A stretch of 31,306 bases of DNA from an uncultured Phascolarctobacterium sp. (GTDB lineage Bacteria; Bacillota; Negativicutes; Acidaminococcales; Acidaminococcaceae), in NCBI RefSeq assembly GCF_905212365.1, contig NZ_CAJMEH010000017.1:1-31306 (forward strand), written 5' to 3'. Position 1 is the stretch's first letter, and the number at the start of each line of letters is the position of its first letter. Positions 1 to 8,336 of this stretch are shown piece by piece. Both the position numbers and the translations under genes were made by a program. The notes under the pieces were generated by a model. That model was not told the origin of the DNA and did not search any database. It saw only the letters and a program-made list of their open reading frames with translations.

Positions 1-84
1 GTATTTGAACCGCCGTGTACCGAACGGTACGCACGGTGGTGTGAGAGGTCGGCTGTTCAAATAATGGGCGGCCTCCTACTCGAT
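1..84 (+). mobile_element. Group II intron, 3' end (domains V and VI)
   Basis: Bases 9-40 fold into a domain V hairpin: a 9-bp lower stem (9-17 with 32-40, including a G12-U37 wobble within a C-G-C triad), a two-base bulge (C30 G31), a 4-bp upper stem (18-21 with 26-29) and a GAAC tetraloop. Bases 43-81 give a domain VI-like stem with an unpaired A at 78, seven bases before a CGAT end at 84, the usual distance of the branch-point adenosine from the 3' splice site. This architecture is specific to bacterial group II introns. The reverse transcriptase and domains I-IV lie to the left of the window, so whether the element is complete is unknown. The splice end at 84 is inferred from the branch-point spacing. 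Confidence 0.85.
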
Positions 85-130
85 TATGTGTAATTTTATG
101 TCAATAACGCATAGAGTGCGCATATTAAAA

Positions 131-142
131 TATACATGTATA
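131..142. promoter_or_regulatory. Palindrome upstream of the gltB promoter
   Basis: TATACATGTATA is a perfect 12-base palindrome ending four bases before the -35 box of the gltB promoter. This is where an activator would bind. Glutamate synthase operons in Firmicutes are often controlled by LysR-type activators (GltC), but no regulator gene is visible here, so the role is inferred. Confidence 0.35.
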
Positions 143-146
143 CAAT

Positions 147-175
147 TTGCAATAGCTTAACAGCTCTATTATAAT
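147..175 (+). promoter_or_regulatory. Sigma-70 promoter of gltBD
   Basis: TTGCAA (147-152), a 17-base spacer and a perfect TATAAT (170-175). The predicted start of transcription is about 182, giving a leader of about 50 bases before the gltB ATG. The promoter lies downstream of the intron end, so the intron does not interrupt the transcription unit. Confidence 0.75.
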
Positions 176-182
176 TAAGATT

Positions 183-195
183 ACAGTTATACTGT
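183..195. promoter_or_regulatory. Inverted repeat at the gltB transcription start
   Basis: ACAGT-TAT-ACTGT, a perfect 5-bp inverted repeat with a 3-base centre, falls at about +1 to +13 of the predicted transcript. This is a position typical of a repressor operator. The function is an inference from position alone. Confidence 0.3.
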
Positions 196-230
196 GATTA
201 GTTTTTTTGATTTTGAGAGGGGAAATGATT

Positions 231-3200
231 ATGAATACTTCGCTGCCTGCCAAGCAGGGGCTGTACGACCCTTGGTTTGAGCACGACGCCTGCGGCGTTG
301 GCGTAGTGGCCAATATCAACGGCAAAAAATCCAATAAGATTCTGCGGCAAGCGCTGGTGGTGCTGCATAATATGGACCACCGCGGCGGCCAGGGCGCGGA
401 CATGAATTCCGGCGACGGCGCAGGCGTGCTGCTGCAAATTCCGCATAATTTTTTCGTCAAGGAATGTGCTAAGCTGGACATCGAGCTGCCGGAGGAGGGC
501 AAGTACGCCGTAGGCTTCATCTTCTTGCCGCCGGACGCTGTAGAAAGAGAGAATGTGCAGCGTCATTTTGAGCGCATTGTGGAGGGCAACGGCCAGACGG
601 TTTTAGGCTGGCGCAAGGTTCCCGTACACCCGGAGGTTTTAGGTGAAAAGTCGCGGCAGAGTATGCCCTTTATGGCGCAGGTTTTCGTTAAGCCGTCGGA
701 TAATATTTCCGACCGCCTGGATATAGACGACAACGCTTTTGAGCGCAAGCTGTACAGCATTCGCCGTCAGGCGGAAAATTACATTCGCTACGGCAAGCTG
801 CGCGGCGGCAAATACTTTTATGTTGCCAGCCTTTCTTCCAGAACCATCGTGTATAAGGGTATGCTGACGACGGAGCAGCTGCGTACCTTTTATGCCGACA
901 TGGAGGACAGTTCAATGGAAACGGCGCTGGCGCTGGTCCATTCCCGGTTCAGCACCAACACGTTCCCCAGCTGGGAGCGTGCGCATCCGTACCGTTATCT
1001 GATGCACAACGGCGAAATCAATACGCTGCGGGGCAATATCAACTGGATGCGCGCCCGTCAGACCATGTGCGGCAACAGCCTGTGGGGCAGCGATATCAGC
1101 AAGATTATGCCGATTATCGATGAAACCGGCTCCGATTCCGGCATGTTTGACAACTGCCTGGAATTTTTGGTGATGTCAGGCCGCAGCCTGCCCCATGCCG
1201 TGATGATGATGATACCGGAGCCCTGGGGCAAGAATCCCCATTTGGACCCGGATTTGAAGGCTTTTTTTGAGTACCACAATTCTTTGATTGAAGCCTGGGA
1301 CGGCCCCGCCGCCATGGCCTTTACCGACGGCCGCACTATCTGCGCCGCATTGGACCGCAACGGCCTGCGCCCTTCCCGTTACTATATTACGGACGATAAT
1401 ACCATTGTGCTGGCCTCCGAGGTGGGCGTGGTGGATATCGACCCGTCGACGATTATTAAAAAGGACCGCCTGCGTCCGGGGCGCATGCTGGTTATCGATA
1501 CGGTGCAGGGCCGCATTATCGGCAATGATGAAATTAAGCGCCAGATTGCGAGCGAGCATCCCTACCGCGAGTGGCTGGACAAATATTCCATCAAGCTAAA
1601 AAATATTCCCTTGCAGGGCGAGCTGCCGGTTCCAGACAGCCAAACGCTGCTGCAGCGCCAGCGGGCTTTTGGCTATACGCTGGAGGATTTGACGAAGTTT
1701 TTGCGTCCTATGGCGCTCAAGGGCATCGACCCGCTGGGAGCCATGGGCAACGACGCGCCGCTGGCTGTGCTCAGCGAAAAGCCGCAGCTTTTGTACAATT
1801 ACTTCAAGCAGCTTTTTGCGCAGGTGACGAATCCGCCCATCGACGCTATCCGCGAGGAGGTCTTTACGGATACGACCAGCGCCGTGGGGCCGGAGCTGAA
1901 CCTTATCGACCCGCAGCCGGAAAGCTGCCGTCAGATTTCGGCGGAATCGCCGGTTTTAAGCAATATCGAGCTGGCTAAGCTGAAGCATATCCCTGATTTC
2001 GACGCCGCCGTTATCCCTATGCTGTACAAGGTCAGCGAGGGCGGCGCGGGCTTGGAAAAAGCCCTGGACGCTATTTTTGCGCAGGCCGATAAATATATTG
2101 ACGAGGGCAAGTGTATTCTGATTTTGTCCGACCGCGGCGTGAATAAGGAGCTGGCGGCCATTCCGGCGCTATTGGCCGGAGCTGGCCTGCACCACCACCT
2201 GATTGCCAAGGGTACGCGCCTGCGGGCTTCCATCATCATCGAATCGGCGGAGCCGCGGGAGGTACACCATATGGCGCTGCTTTTGGGCTACGGCGTCAGC
2301 GGCATCAATCCCTATCTGGCCTTTGAAAGCCTGGAAAATATGTGCGGCAACGGTATGCTGGACATCGGCTTTGAGGAGGCGGCGGCCAATTATATCAGCG
2401 CCTGCACTCACGGCATCGCCAAGATTTTGTCCAAGATGGGCATTTCCACCGTGCAGTCCTATCGCGGCGCGCAGATTTTTGAAGCCATCGGCGTGAGCAG
2501 CGCCGTGATAGATAAATACTTTACGGGCACGCCGTCCCGTTTGGAGGGTATCGGTCTGGAGGAAATCGCCAAGGAGGTGGCCATGCGGCACGAGCCTGCC
2601 TTTGCTGAGGATAAGCTGGATTTATTCAGCTACGAGTCGGGCTCCCACTATCAGTACCGTAACGGCGGCGAGAAGCATACCATCAATCCGGAAACCATCG
2701 TTAAGCTGCAGCAGGCCTGCCGCACCGGCGATTATAAGCTGTTCAAGGAGTTTTCCGAGCAGCTGGGCGGCAGCGAATTTGCCAACCAGAACCTGCGCAG
2801 CATGCTGACCTTTACGCCCCAGCGCCTGCCCATCGATATAGACGAGGTGGAATCGGTGGAAAGCATCTGCCGCCGCTTTAAGACCGGCGCTATGAGCTAC
2901 GGCTCCTTGAGCCAGGAGGCGCACGAGTGTCTGGCTATCGCCATGAACCGCCTCGGCGGCAAATCCAATACGGGCGAGGGCGGCGAGCATCCCAGCCGTT
3001 TTCAGCCGCTGCCCAACGGCGACAGCAAACGCAGCGCTATTAAGCAGGTGGCTTCGGGACGTTTTGGCGTCACCAGCAATTATTTGGTCAATGCCGACGA
3101 GATTCAAATAAAAATCGCCCAGGGCGCTAAGCCGGGCGAGGGCGGGCAGCTGCCGGGCGGCAAGGTTTATCCCTGGATTGCCGAATGCCGCGGCACGACT

Positions 3201-4811
3201 GCGGGCATCGGCCTGATTTCGCCGCCGCCCCATCACGATATTTACTCCATCGAGGATTTGGCGGAGCTGATTCACGATTTGAAGAACGCCAATCCCCGCG
3301 CCCGTATCAGCGTTAAGCTGGTATCCGAGGTGGGCGTGGGCACCATTGCGGCGGGCGTAGTCAAGGCCTGCGCCGACGTGGTGCTTATCAGCGGCTATGA
3401 CGGCGGCACGGGCGCGTCGCCGCGCACCAGCATTAACCACGCCGGTCTGCCATGGGAGCTGGGCCTGATGGAAACCCATCAAACGCTGCTTTTGAATAAT
3501 CTGCGCGACCGCGTAACACTGGAAACAGACGGCAAGCTGATGACTGGCCGCGACGTAATCATCGCCGCTCTGCTGGGCGCAGAGGAATTTGGCTTTGCTA
3601 CCGCTCCTTTGGTAGCCATCGGCTGCATTATGATGCGCGTCTGCAATCTGAACACCTGCCCCATGGGCGTGGCTACTCAGGACCCGCAGCTGCGCAAAAA
3701 CTTCCGCGGCAAGCCGGAATACGTAGTCAACTTTATGCGCTTTATTGCGCAGGAAACACGCGAATACATGGCTATGCTGGGCTTCCGCACCATAGACGAA
3801 ATGGTGGGACGCACGGAGGTGCTCATCCCCAAGCCGGAAAAGGCGCGCAACTGGAAGAATAAAAACCTCGACCTGTCGCCGCTGCTGTATAAGCCGGAGG
3901 TAGAGCCGGGGGCCAGCCAGGTCTGCACCAAGAAGCAGAACCATCAGCTGGAAAAATCGCTGGATATGCGGGAGCTGCTGGATATCTGCCGCCGCAGCCT
4001 GAATGATAAAAAGCCGGTGCGCATCACGCTGCCCATCAAGAATACCGACCGCGTAGTGGGCACGATTTTAGGCAGCGAGATAACCCGCCGCTACGGCGCT
4101 GAGGGTCTGCCTGCCGATACGGTCAGCCTGCATTTCAAGGGCAGCGCGGGCCAGAGCTTCGGCGCTTTTCTGCCCAAGGGCGTTACGCTGGAGCTGGAGG
4201 GCGACGCCAACGACCATGTGGGCAAGGGCCTGTCCGGCGGCCGCATCGTTATCTATCCCGATAGCGAAGCGCGCTTTAACCCACATGAAAACGTGATTAT
4301 CGGCAACGTGGCCTTTTACGGCGCTACCAGCGGCGAGGCCTATATCAGCGGCATCGCAGGAGAACGCTTCTGCATCCGCAACAGCGGCGTTAACGCCGTT
4401 ATCGAGGGCGTAGGCGACCATGGCTGCGAATATATGACGGGCGGCACGGTGGTTATCCTGGGCCGCACGGGCCGCAATTTCGCTGCAGGCATGAGCGGCG
4501 GCGTGGCTTATGTGCTGGACACGGACGGCGATTTCGCTTCTTACTGCAATAAGGAAATTGTGCTGCTGGAGCCCTTGGAGAGCATCAGCGACAGCATGAC
4601 CGTGAAGAAAATGATTCTCAATCACGCGCAGTACACCGGCAGCAAGCTGGCGCTGGCAATTTTGGATAACTGGGAGACATACCGCGGCAAATTCGTCAAG
4701 GTCATTCCCAAGGATTATAAGATAGTTATGGAAAAGCTGAACGATTATCTGCAGCAGGGCGTGGGGCTGGAGGAAGCCACGCTGAAGGTTTTTGAGGAGG
4801 TGAAGGCATAA
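231..4811 (+). CDS. gltB: Glutamate synthase (NADPH) large subunit
   Basis: The large (alpha) subunit of glutamate synthase makes two glutamates from glutamine and 2-oxoglutarate in the cytoplasm, with electrons supplied by GltD. The 1526-residue product has the full family layout: an N-terminal class II glutamine amidotransferase domain whose nucleophile is Cys21 (motif HDACGVG) after a short propeptide, a central domain, an FMN-binding synthase barrel at about 820-1200 with a 3Fe-4S cluster motif (Cys1132, Cys1138, Cys1143) and a C-terminal GXGXG beta-helix at about 1270-1500. I chose ATG 231 because GAGAGGGG (215-222) lies 8 bases upstream. The ATG at 225 is too close to that site, and a TTG at 207 lies before it. 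The stop codon overlaps the gltD start (TAATG), so the two are translationally coupled. The length is typical and no defect is seen. Confidence 0.97.
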   Translation: MNTSLPAKQGLYDPWFEHDACGVGVVANINGKKSNKILRQALVVLHNMDHRGGQGADMNSGDGAGVLLQIPHNFFVKECAKLDIELPEEGKYAVGFIFLPPDAVERENVQRHFERIVEGNGQTVLGWRKVPVHPEVLGEKSRQSMPFMAQVFVKPSDNISDRLDIDDNAFERKLYSIRRQAENYIRYGKLRGGKYFYVASLSSRTIVYKGMLTTEQLRTFYADMEDSSMETALALVHSRFSTNTFPSWERAHPYRYLMHNGEINTLRGNINWMRARQTMCGNSLWGSDISKIMPIIDETGSDSGMFDNCLEFLVMSGRSLPHAVMMMIPEPWGKNPHLDPDLKAFFEYHNSLIEAWDGPAAMAFTDGRTICAALDRNGLRPSRYYITDDNTIVLASEVGVVDIDPSTIIKKDRLRPGRMLVIDTVQGRIIGNDEIKRQIASEHPYREWLDKYSIKLKNIPLQGELPVPDSQTLLQRQRAFGYTLEDLTKFLRPMALKGIDPLGAMGNDAPLAVLSEKPQLLYNYFKQLFAQVTNPPIDAIREEVFTDTTSAVGPELNLIDPQPESCRQISAESPVLSNIELAKLKHIPDFDAAVIPMLYKVSEGGAGLEKALDAIFAQADKYIDEGKCILILSDRGVNKELAAIPALLAGAGLHHHLIAKGTRLRASIIIESAEPREVHHMALLLGYGVSGINPYLAFESLENMCGNGMLDIGFEEAAANYISACTHGIAKILSKMGISTVQSYRGAQIFEAIGVSSAVIDKYFTGTPSRLEGIGLEEIAKEVAMRHEPAFAEDKLDLFSYESGSHYQYRNGGEKHTINPETIVKLQQACRTGDYKLFKEFSEQLGGSEFANQNLRSMLTFTPQRLPIDIDEVESVESICRRFKTGAMSYGSLSQEAHECLAIAMNRLGGKSNTGEGGEHPSRFQPLPNGDSKRSAIKQVASGRFGVTSNYLVNADEIQIKIAQGAKPGEGGQLPGGKVYPWIAECRGTTAGIGLISPPPHHDIYSIEDLAELIHDLKNANPRARISVKLVSEVGVGTIAAGVVKACADVVLISGYDGGTGASPRTSINHAGLPWELGLMETHQTLLLNNLRDRVTLETDGKLMTGRDVIIAALLGAEEFGFATAPLVAIGCIMMRVCNLNTCPMGVATQDPQLRKNFRGKPEYVVNFMRFIAQETREYMAMLGFRTIDEMVGRTEVLIPKPEKARNWKNKNLDLSPLLYKPEVEPGASQVCTKKQNHQLEKSLDMRELLDICRRSLNDKKPVRITLPIKNTDRVVGTILGSEITRRYGAEGLPADTVSLHFKGSAGQSFGAFLPKGVTLELEGDANDHVGKGLSGGRIVIYPDSEARFNPHENVIIGNVAFYGATSGEAYISGIAGERFCIRNSGVNAVIEGVGDHGCEYMTGGTVVILGRTGRNFAAGMSGGVAYVLDTDGDFASYCNKEIVLLEPLESISDSMTVKKMILNHAQYTGSKLALAILDNWETYRGKFVKVIPKDYKIVMEKLNDYLQQGVGLEEATLKVFEEVKA

Positions 4812-6289
4812 TGGGCAAGCCGACAGGATTTATGGATTATACACGCCGGGAGCTGGCTCAGCGCGCTCCCTCGGAACGCATCAACGATTGGCAGGAAATC
4901 AAGACCAGCAGCCTGCCCCATCGGGAGGAGCTGCGCTGTCAGGCGTCCCGCTGCATGGACTGCGGCGTGCCCTTCTGCCACAGCGGTATTATGCTGAACA
5001 GCATGGTCAGCGGCTGTCCGCTGCATAATCTGATGCCGGAATTTAACGATTTGCTGTACCGCGGCATGGACGCTTTCGCTTACGCACGTTTGTCCAAGAC
5101 CAATAATTTCCCGGAATTTACCTCCCACGTCTGCCCCGCTCCCTGCGAGGGCGCGTGCAACGCCGGGCTGGTCAACGACCCGGTGACGATTAAAAATATC
5201 GAGCAGTATATTATTGAAAACGCCTTTGAGCAGGGTCTGGTGCAGCCGTACAAGCCGGCGCGCCGCAGCGGCAAAAGGGTTGCCGTAGTCGGCAGCGGAC
5301 CGGCAGGCTTGGCCTGCGCCGACCAGCTGAACAAAGCGGGGCATTTGGTAACGGTGTACGAACGGGCCGACCGTCCCGGCGGCCTGCTGATGTACGGCGT
5401 GCCTAACATGAAGCTGGATAAGAAGCTTATCGAGCGCCGCGTTAAGCTATTGCAGGAGGCGGGTATTACCTTTGTCCTTAACGCGGAGGTGGGCGTGAAG
5501 CTGGCGTCCAGCACTCTGCTGGAGGAATACGACGCCGTGGTGCTGTGTACCGGCGCTACGGTGCCCCGCGATTTGCCGGTGAAGGGCCGTGAGCTGGCAG
5601 GTATTTACTTCGCTAAGGAATACCTGCACGGCGTGACTAAGAGTCTGCTGGACAGCAATTTTGCCGACGGTCTGGCAGTGGACGCTAAAGGTAAGGACGT
5701 GGTGATTATCGGCGGCGGCGACACGGGCAACGATTGTATGGCGACGGTTATCCGTCAGGGCTGCCGCAGCGTGCGCCAGCTGGAAATCAACCCCTGTTTG
5801 CCGCACAGCCGCGGCGAGGATAATCCCTGGCCCCAGTTCCCGCGGGTATTTAAAACTGACTACGGTCAGGAGGAGGCTATCTGCAAATTTAAAGAGGACG
5901 CGCGGGAGTTTTGCGTGACGACGAAGGAATTCATCGGTGAAAACGGGCATGTGACCGGCCTGCGCTTGTGCCAGAACCGGTGGCAGCAGGTCAACGGACG
6001 CCTGACGCCGGTGGATATTGCCGGAACGGAGCGCATTGTACCGGCGCAGCTGGTGCTGCTGGCCATGGGCTTTACGGGCAGCGAGCAGCGCTTGCTGGAC
6101 GAGTTTGGCGTGGTCAGGGCCGCTAACGGCAGCATTGCCGCCGACGATAAAAATTATCTGACCTCCGTACCCGGCGTGTTTGCCGCAGGCGACACCCGCC
6201 GCGGGCAGAGCCTGGTGGTTTGGGCGATAGCAGAGGGGCGGGGCGCTGCCGCGGCCGTGGATAAATATTTGGCGGCGCAGGGCGAATAA
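4811..6289 (+). CDS. gltD: Glutamate synthase small subunit
   Basis: The small (beta) subunit oxidises NAD(P)H on FAD and passes electrons through Fe-S clusters to the GltB active site. The 492-residue product begins with a cysteine-rich ferredoxin-like region (CQASRCMDCGVPFCHSG and CPAPCEGACNAG) that carries the 4Fe-4S centres. An FAD dinucleotide-binding motif (VVGSGPAGLACADQL, about residue 159 on) and an NADPH-binding motif (IIGGGDTGNDC, about 299 on) follow, and a GD motif (FAAGDTRRGQSLVVWAI) near the C-terminus closes the FAD site. It overlaps gltB by one base and ends the operon ahead of two strong terminators. Homologous subunits occur in other Fe-S flavoenzymes (for example NADH-dependent ferredoxin-NADP oxidoreductases), but the adjacency to gltB settles the assignment. 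Confidence 0.96.
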   Translation: MGKPTGFMDYTRRELAQRAPSERINDWQEIKTSSLPHREELRCQASRCMDCGVPFCHSGIMLNSMVSGCPLHNLMPEFNDLLYRGMDAFAYARLSKTNNFPEFTSHVCPAPCEGACNAGLVNDPVTIKNIEQYIIENAFEQGLVQPYKPARRSGKRVAVVGSGPAGLACADQLNKAGHLVTVYERADRPGGLLMYGVPNMKLDKKLIERRVKLLQEAGITFVLNAEVGVKLASSTLLEEYDAVVLCTGATVPRDLPVKGRELAGIYFAKEYLHGVTKSLLDSNFADGLAVDAKGKDVVIIGGGDTGNDCMATVIRQGCRSVRQLEINPCLPHSRGEDNPWPQFPRVFKTDYGQEEAICKFKEDAREFCVTTKEFIGENGHVTGLRLCQNRWQQVNGRLTPVDIAGTERIVPAQLVLLAMGFTGSEQRLLDEFGVVRAANGSIAADDKNYLTSVPGVFAAGDTRRGQSLVVWAIAEGRGAAAAVDKYLAAQGE

Positions 6290-6364
6290 TAGCTTAACAC
6301 AGCTGTTGGAATAAACGCTCAGCGGTTACAGGACGCGATATAATTTGATATTATTTAATGAAGT

Positions 6365-6399
6365 AAACCGGAGGCTGGCAAGCGTCAGCTTCCGGTTTT
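6365..6399 (+). terminator. First terminator after gltBD
   Basis: AAACCGGA (6365-6372) pairs with TCCGGTTT (6391-6398), and the stem continues inward through GGCTG/CAGCT for about 13 bp. Only a short T run follows, so it probably acts together with the second hairpin immediately downstream. Confidence 0.75.
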
Positions 6400-6429
6400 A
6401 AGCGATCTGCAGTGCTGTAGGTCGCTTTT
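6400..6429 (+). terminator. Second terminator after gltBD
   Basis: AAGCGATCTGCA (6400-6411) pairs with TGTAGGTCGCTT (6416-6427) over 12 bp with two wobble pairs and a GTGC loop. TTTTCTT follows. It abuts the first hairpin, making a tandem terminator. Confidence 0.8.
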
Positions 6430-6435
6430 CTTATG

Positions 6436-6479
6436 GAAACGGCTTTTTATAAAAAAATTTTGCGGTACGGCGCCGTTTC
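6436..6479. repeat. Inverted repeat between terminators and yddA promoter
   Basis: GAAACGGC (6436-6443) and GCCGTTTC (6472-6479) are a perfect 8-bp inverted repeat around a 28-base AT-rich loop. It lies upstream of the next promoter, so it may be a regulator site or a remnant hairpin. No function can be assigned. Confidence 0.3.
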
Positions 6480-6511
6480 ACAAAAATATAGAAATGCGCA
6501 TGAAAAAAGTA

Positions 6512-6520
6512 TGATATAAT
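6512..6520 (+). promoter_or_regulatory. Extended -10 promoter for yddA-fprA
   Basis: TGATATAAT is a perfect -10 box (6515-6520) preceded by the TGn extension. No good -35 box is seen 17 bases upstream, as is common for extended -10 promoters. Transcription would start near 6527, leaving a leader of about 70 bases. Confidence 0.6.
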
Positions 6521-6598
6521 TAAACAGTAATATGCTGCGGCAATTAGCTGGAGCTAATGCAGACGCAGTAAAATTCGCTGGAAAAGAGGAGCGTTGGC

Positions 6599-8323
6599 GT
6601 GTATAAATTTGCTTTATCGCGGCAGTTTTTTAGAGACGTATGGTATTTGACTAAAAGCTATTGGCAGTCCGAGGAAAAGAAGAAGGCGTTCTTCCTTTTG
6701 GGCTGCATCATTTCCCTGACGCTGGGCATCGTTTATATGCTGGTGCTGCTTAATCAATGGAACAACAGCTTTTACAGCGCTTTGCAGAATTACGAAACGG
6801 AAAAGATTTTTGACGAGCTGCTGCATTTTTCTTGGCTGGCGGCCATCTACATTATTTTGGCCGTGTATTCCTATTATTTGCAGCAAACGCTGATTCTGCA
6901 CTGGCGTCGTTGGCTGACGAATCGCTTTATCGATATTTGGTTGAAAAATAAAACCTACTACCATTTGCAGATGTTCGGCAAGGACACGGATAACCCTGAC
7001 CAGCGTATCAGCGAGGACGTGCGCTTGTTTGTGGAAATGACGCTGGGCTTCAGCGTGGGCTTGCTCAAAGCCTTCTGCACCTTCGCTTCCTTTGTCGTTA
7101 TTCTGTATAAGATGTCCGGACCCTTTACCATGCAGCTTTTTGGCCGCAGCTGGACAATCGACGGCTATTTGTTCTGGGCGGCGCTGATTTATTCCATCAT
7201 CGGCACTTATATTACGCACATCGTGGGGCGCAAGCTGGTGCAGCTGAATTTTATCCAACAGCGCTACGAGGCTGATTTTCGTTTCAGCATGATTCGCTTG
7301 CGCGAAAGCGCCGAAAGCGTCGCCTTCTACCGGGGCGAGGGCCAGGAGGGCGTGGTTTTTAAGGACCGCTTCAAGCTGCTGCTGGATAATTTCTGGAAGC
7401 TGGTCAATAAGCAGAAGCAGCTGGTATGGCTGAACTCCGGCTATTCGCAGATTGCTATTATTTTTCCTTTTGTGGCGGCCATGAACCGTTATTTGAGCAA
7501 GGAATTTACTTTAGGCGGCTTAATGCAGGTATCCAGCGCCTTTGGCAATGTGCAGGGCGCGCTGTCGTATTTCGTCGATATGTACACAAGCATTGCGCAA
7601 TGGCAGGCGGTGGTGATGCGTCTGACTTATTTCGGCAGGCATATGCAGGAGGTTTCTGCCGATGCGGAGCGCTTCCATTTGGAGCGTTTTGCTACCTCGG
7701 CGGCTGTTAGCGCGGATAAAATGCAGGTTAATCTGCCCGACGGTTCGCCGCTGCTGCAAAATATCTGCTTCAAGCTGGAGCCGGGGCAGAACGTGCTGAT
7801 TAAAGGCGGCAGCGGCAGCGGCAAGAGCACCTTGCTGCGCGCAGTGGCTGGCATCTGGCCTTTTGTCGAGGGCAAGATTAATCTGCCCAAGACGGACGAG
7901 CTGATGTTTATTCCGCAGAAGCCTTATCTGCCCTTGGGAACGCTGCGCGAGGCTTTGCTGTATCCGGGGACTAAGCCTGTGCGCGACGAGGCGCTAAAGC
8001 GGCTGATGGAAACCTGTCAGATTGGCTATTTGCAGGATAAGCTGGACATGGCGGCCGATTGGAGCCACGTTTTGTCCGTAGGCGAGCAGCAGCGTCTGGC
8101 CTTTGTGCGCGCTCACATTCAGCAGCCTATCTGGCTGTTTTTAGACGAGGCCACTTCGGCACTGGACGAGGAAACGGAGGCGGCTATGTACCGCCTGCTG
8201 GCAGAACGCTTGCCGCGGACTACGGTGGTCAGCGTAGGCCATCGCAGCACTTTGAATAAATACCATGCGCTGGTATTGCGTATTGATAAACAAGAGCACA
8301 GTGTGCATTTAGAAAAACTTTAA
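6599..8323 (+). CDS. ABC transporter, fused permease-ATPase (YddA/BacA-related)
   Basis: A half-transporter of 574 residues with an N-terminal membrane domain of the ABC_membrane_2/SbmA-BacA type (about residues 1-330, with hydrophobic segments near 30-55, 80-100, 150-175 and 190-215) and a C-terminal ATPase. The ATPase shows Walker A GGSGSGKST (403-411), signature LSVGEQQR (492-499) and Walker B WLFLDEATSALDEE with Asp516-Glu517. Relatives include E. coli YddA, mycobacterial Rv1819c (hydrophilic solute/vitamin B12 import) and peroxisomal ABCD proteins. The substrate here cannot be read from sequence. The start is GTG 6599, 8 bases after GAGGA. The stop codon overlaps the ribosome binding site of the flavodiiron gene, so the two form a bicistronic unit. 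Confidence 0.88.
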   Translation: MYKFALSRQFFRDVWYLTKSYWQSEEKKKAFFLLGCIISLTLGIVYMLVLLNQWNNSFYSALQNYETEKIFDELLHFSWLAAIYIILAVYSYYLQQTLILHWRRWLTNRFIDIWLKNKTYYHLQMFGKDTDNPDQRISEDVRLFVEMTLGFSVGLLKAFCTFASFVVILYKMSGPFTMQLFGRSWTIDGYLFWAALIYSIIGTYITHIVGRKLVQLNFIQQRYEADFRFSMIRLRESAESVAFYRGEGQEGVVFKDRFKLLLDNFWKLVNKQKQLVWLNSGYSQIAIIFPFVAAMNRYLSKEFTLGGLMQVSSAFGNVQGALSYFVDMYTSIAQWQAVVMRLTYFGRHMQEVSADAERFHLERFATSAAVSADKMQVNLPDGSPLLQNICFKLEPGQNVLIKGGSGSGKSTLLRAVAGIWPFVEGKINLPKTDELMFIPQKPYLPLGTLREALLYPGTKPVRDEALKRLMETCQIGYLQDKLDMAADWSHVLSVGEQQRLAFVRAHIQQPIWLFLDEATSALDEETEAAMYRLLAERLPRTTVVSVGHRSTLNKYHALVLRIDKQEHSVHLEKL

Positions 8324-8336
8324 GGAGGCTGGAACA

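Noticed and set aside
2622..3944. 440-codon open frame antisense to gltB
   Set aside because: It lies wholly inside gltB on the other strand, has no ribosome binding site, and follows from the high-GC third codon positions of gltB.
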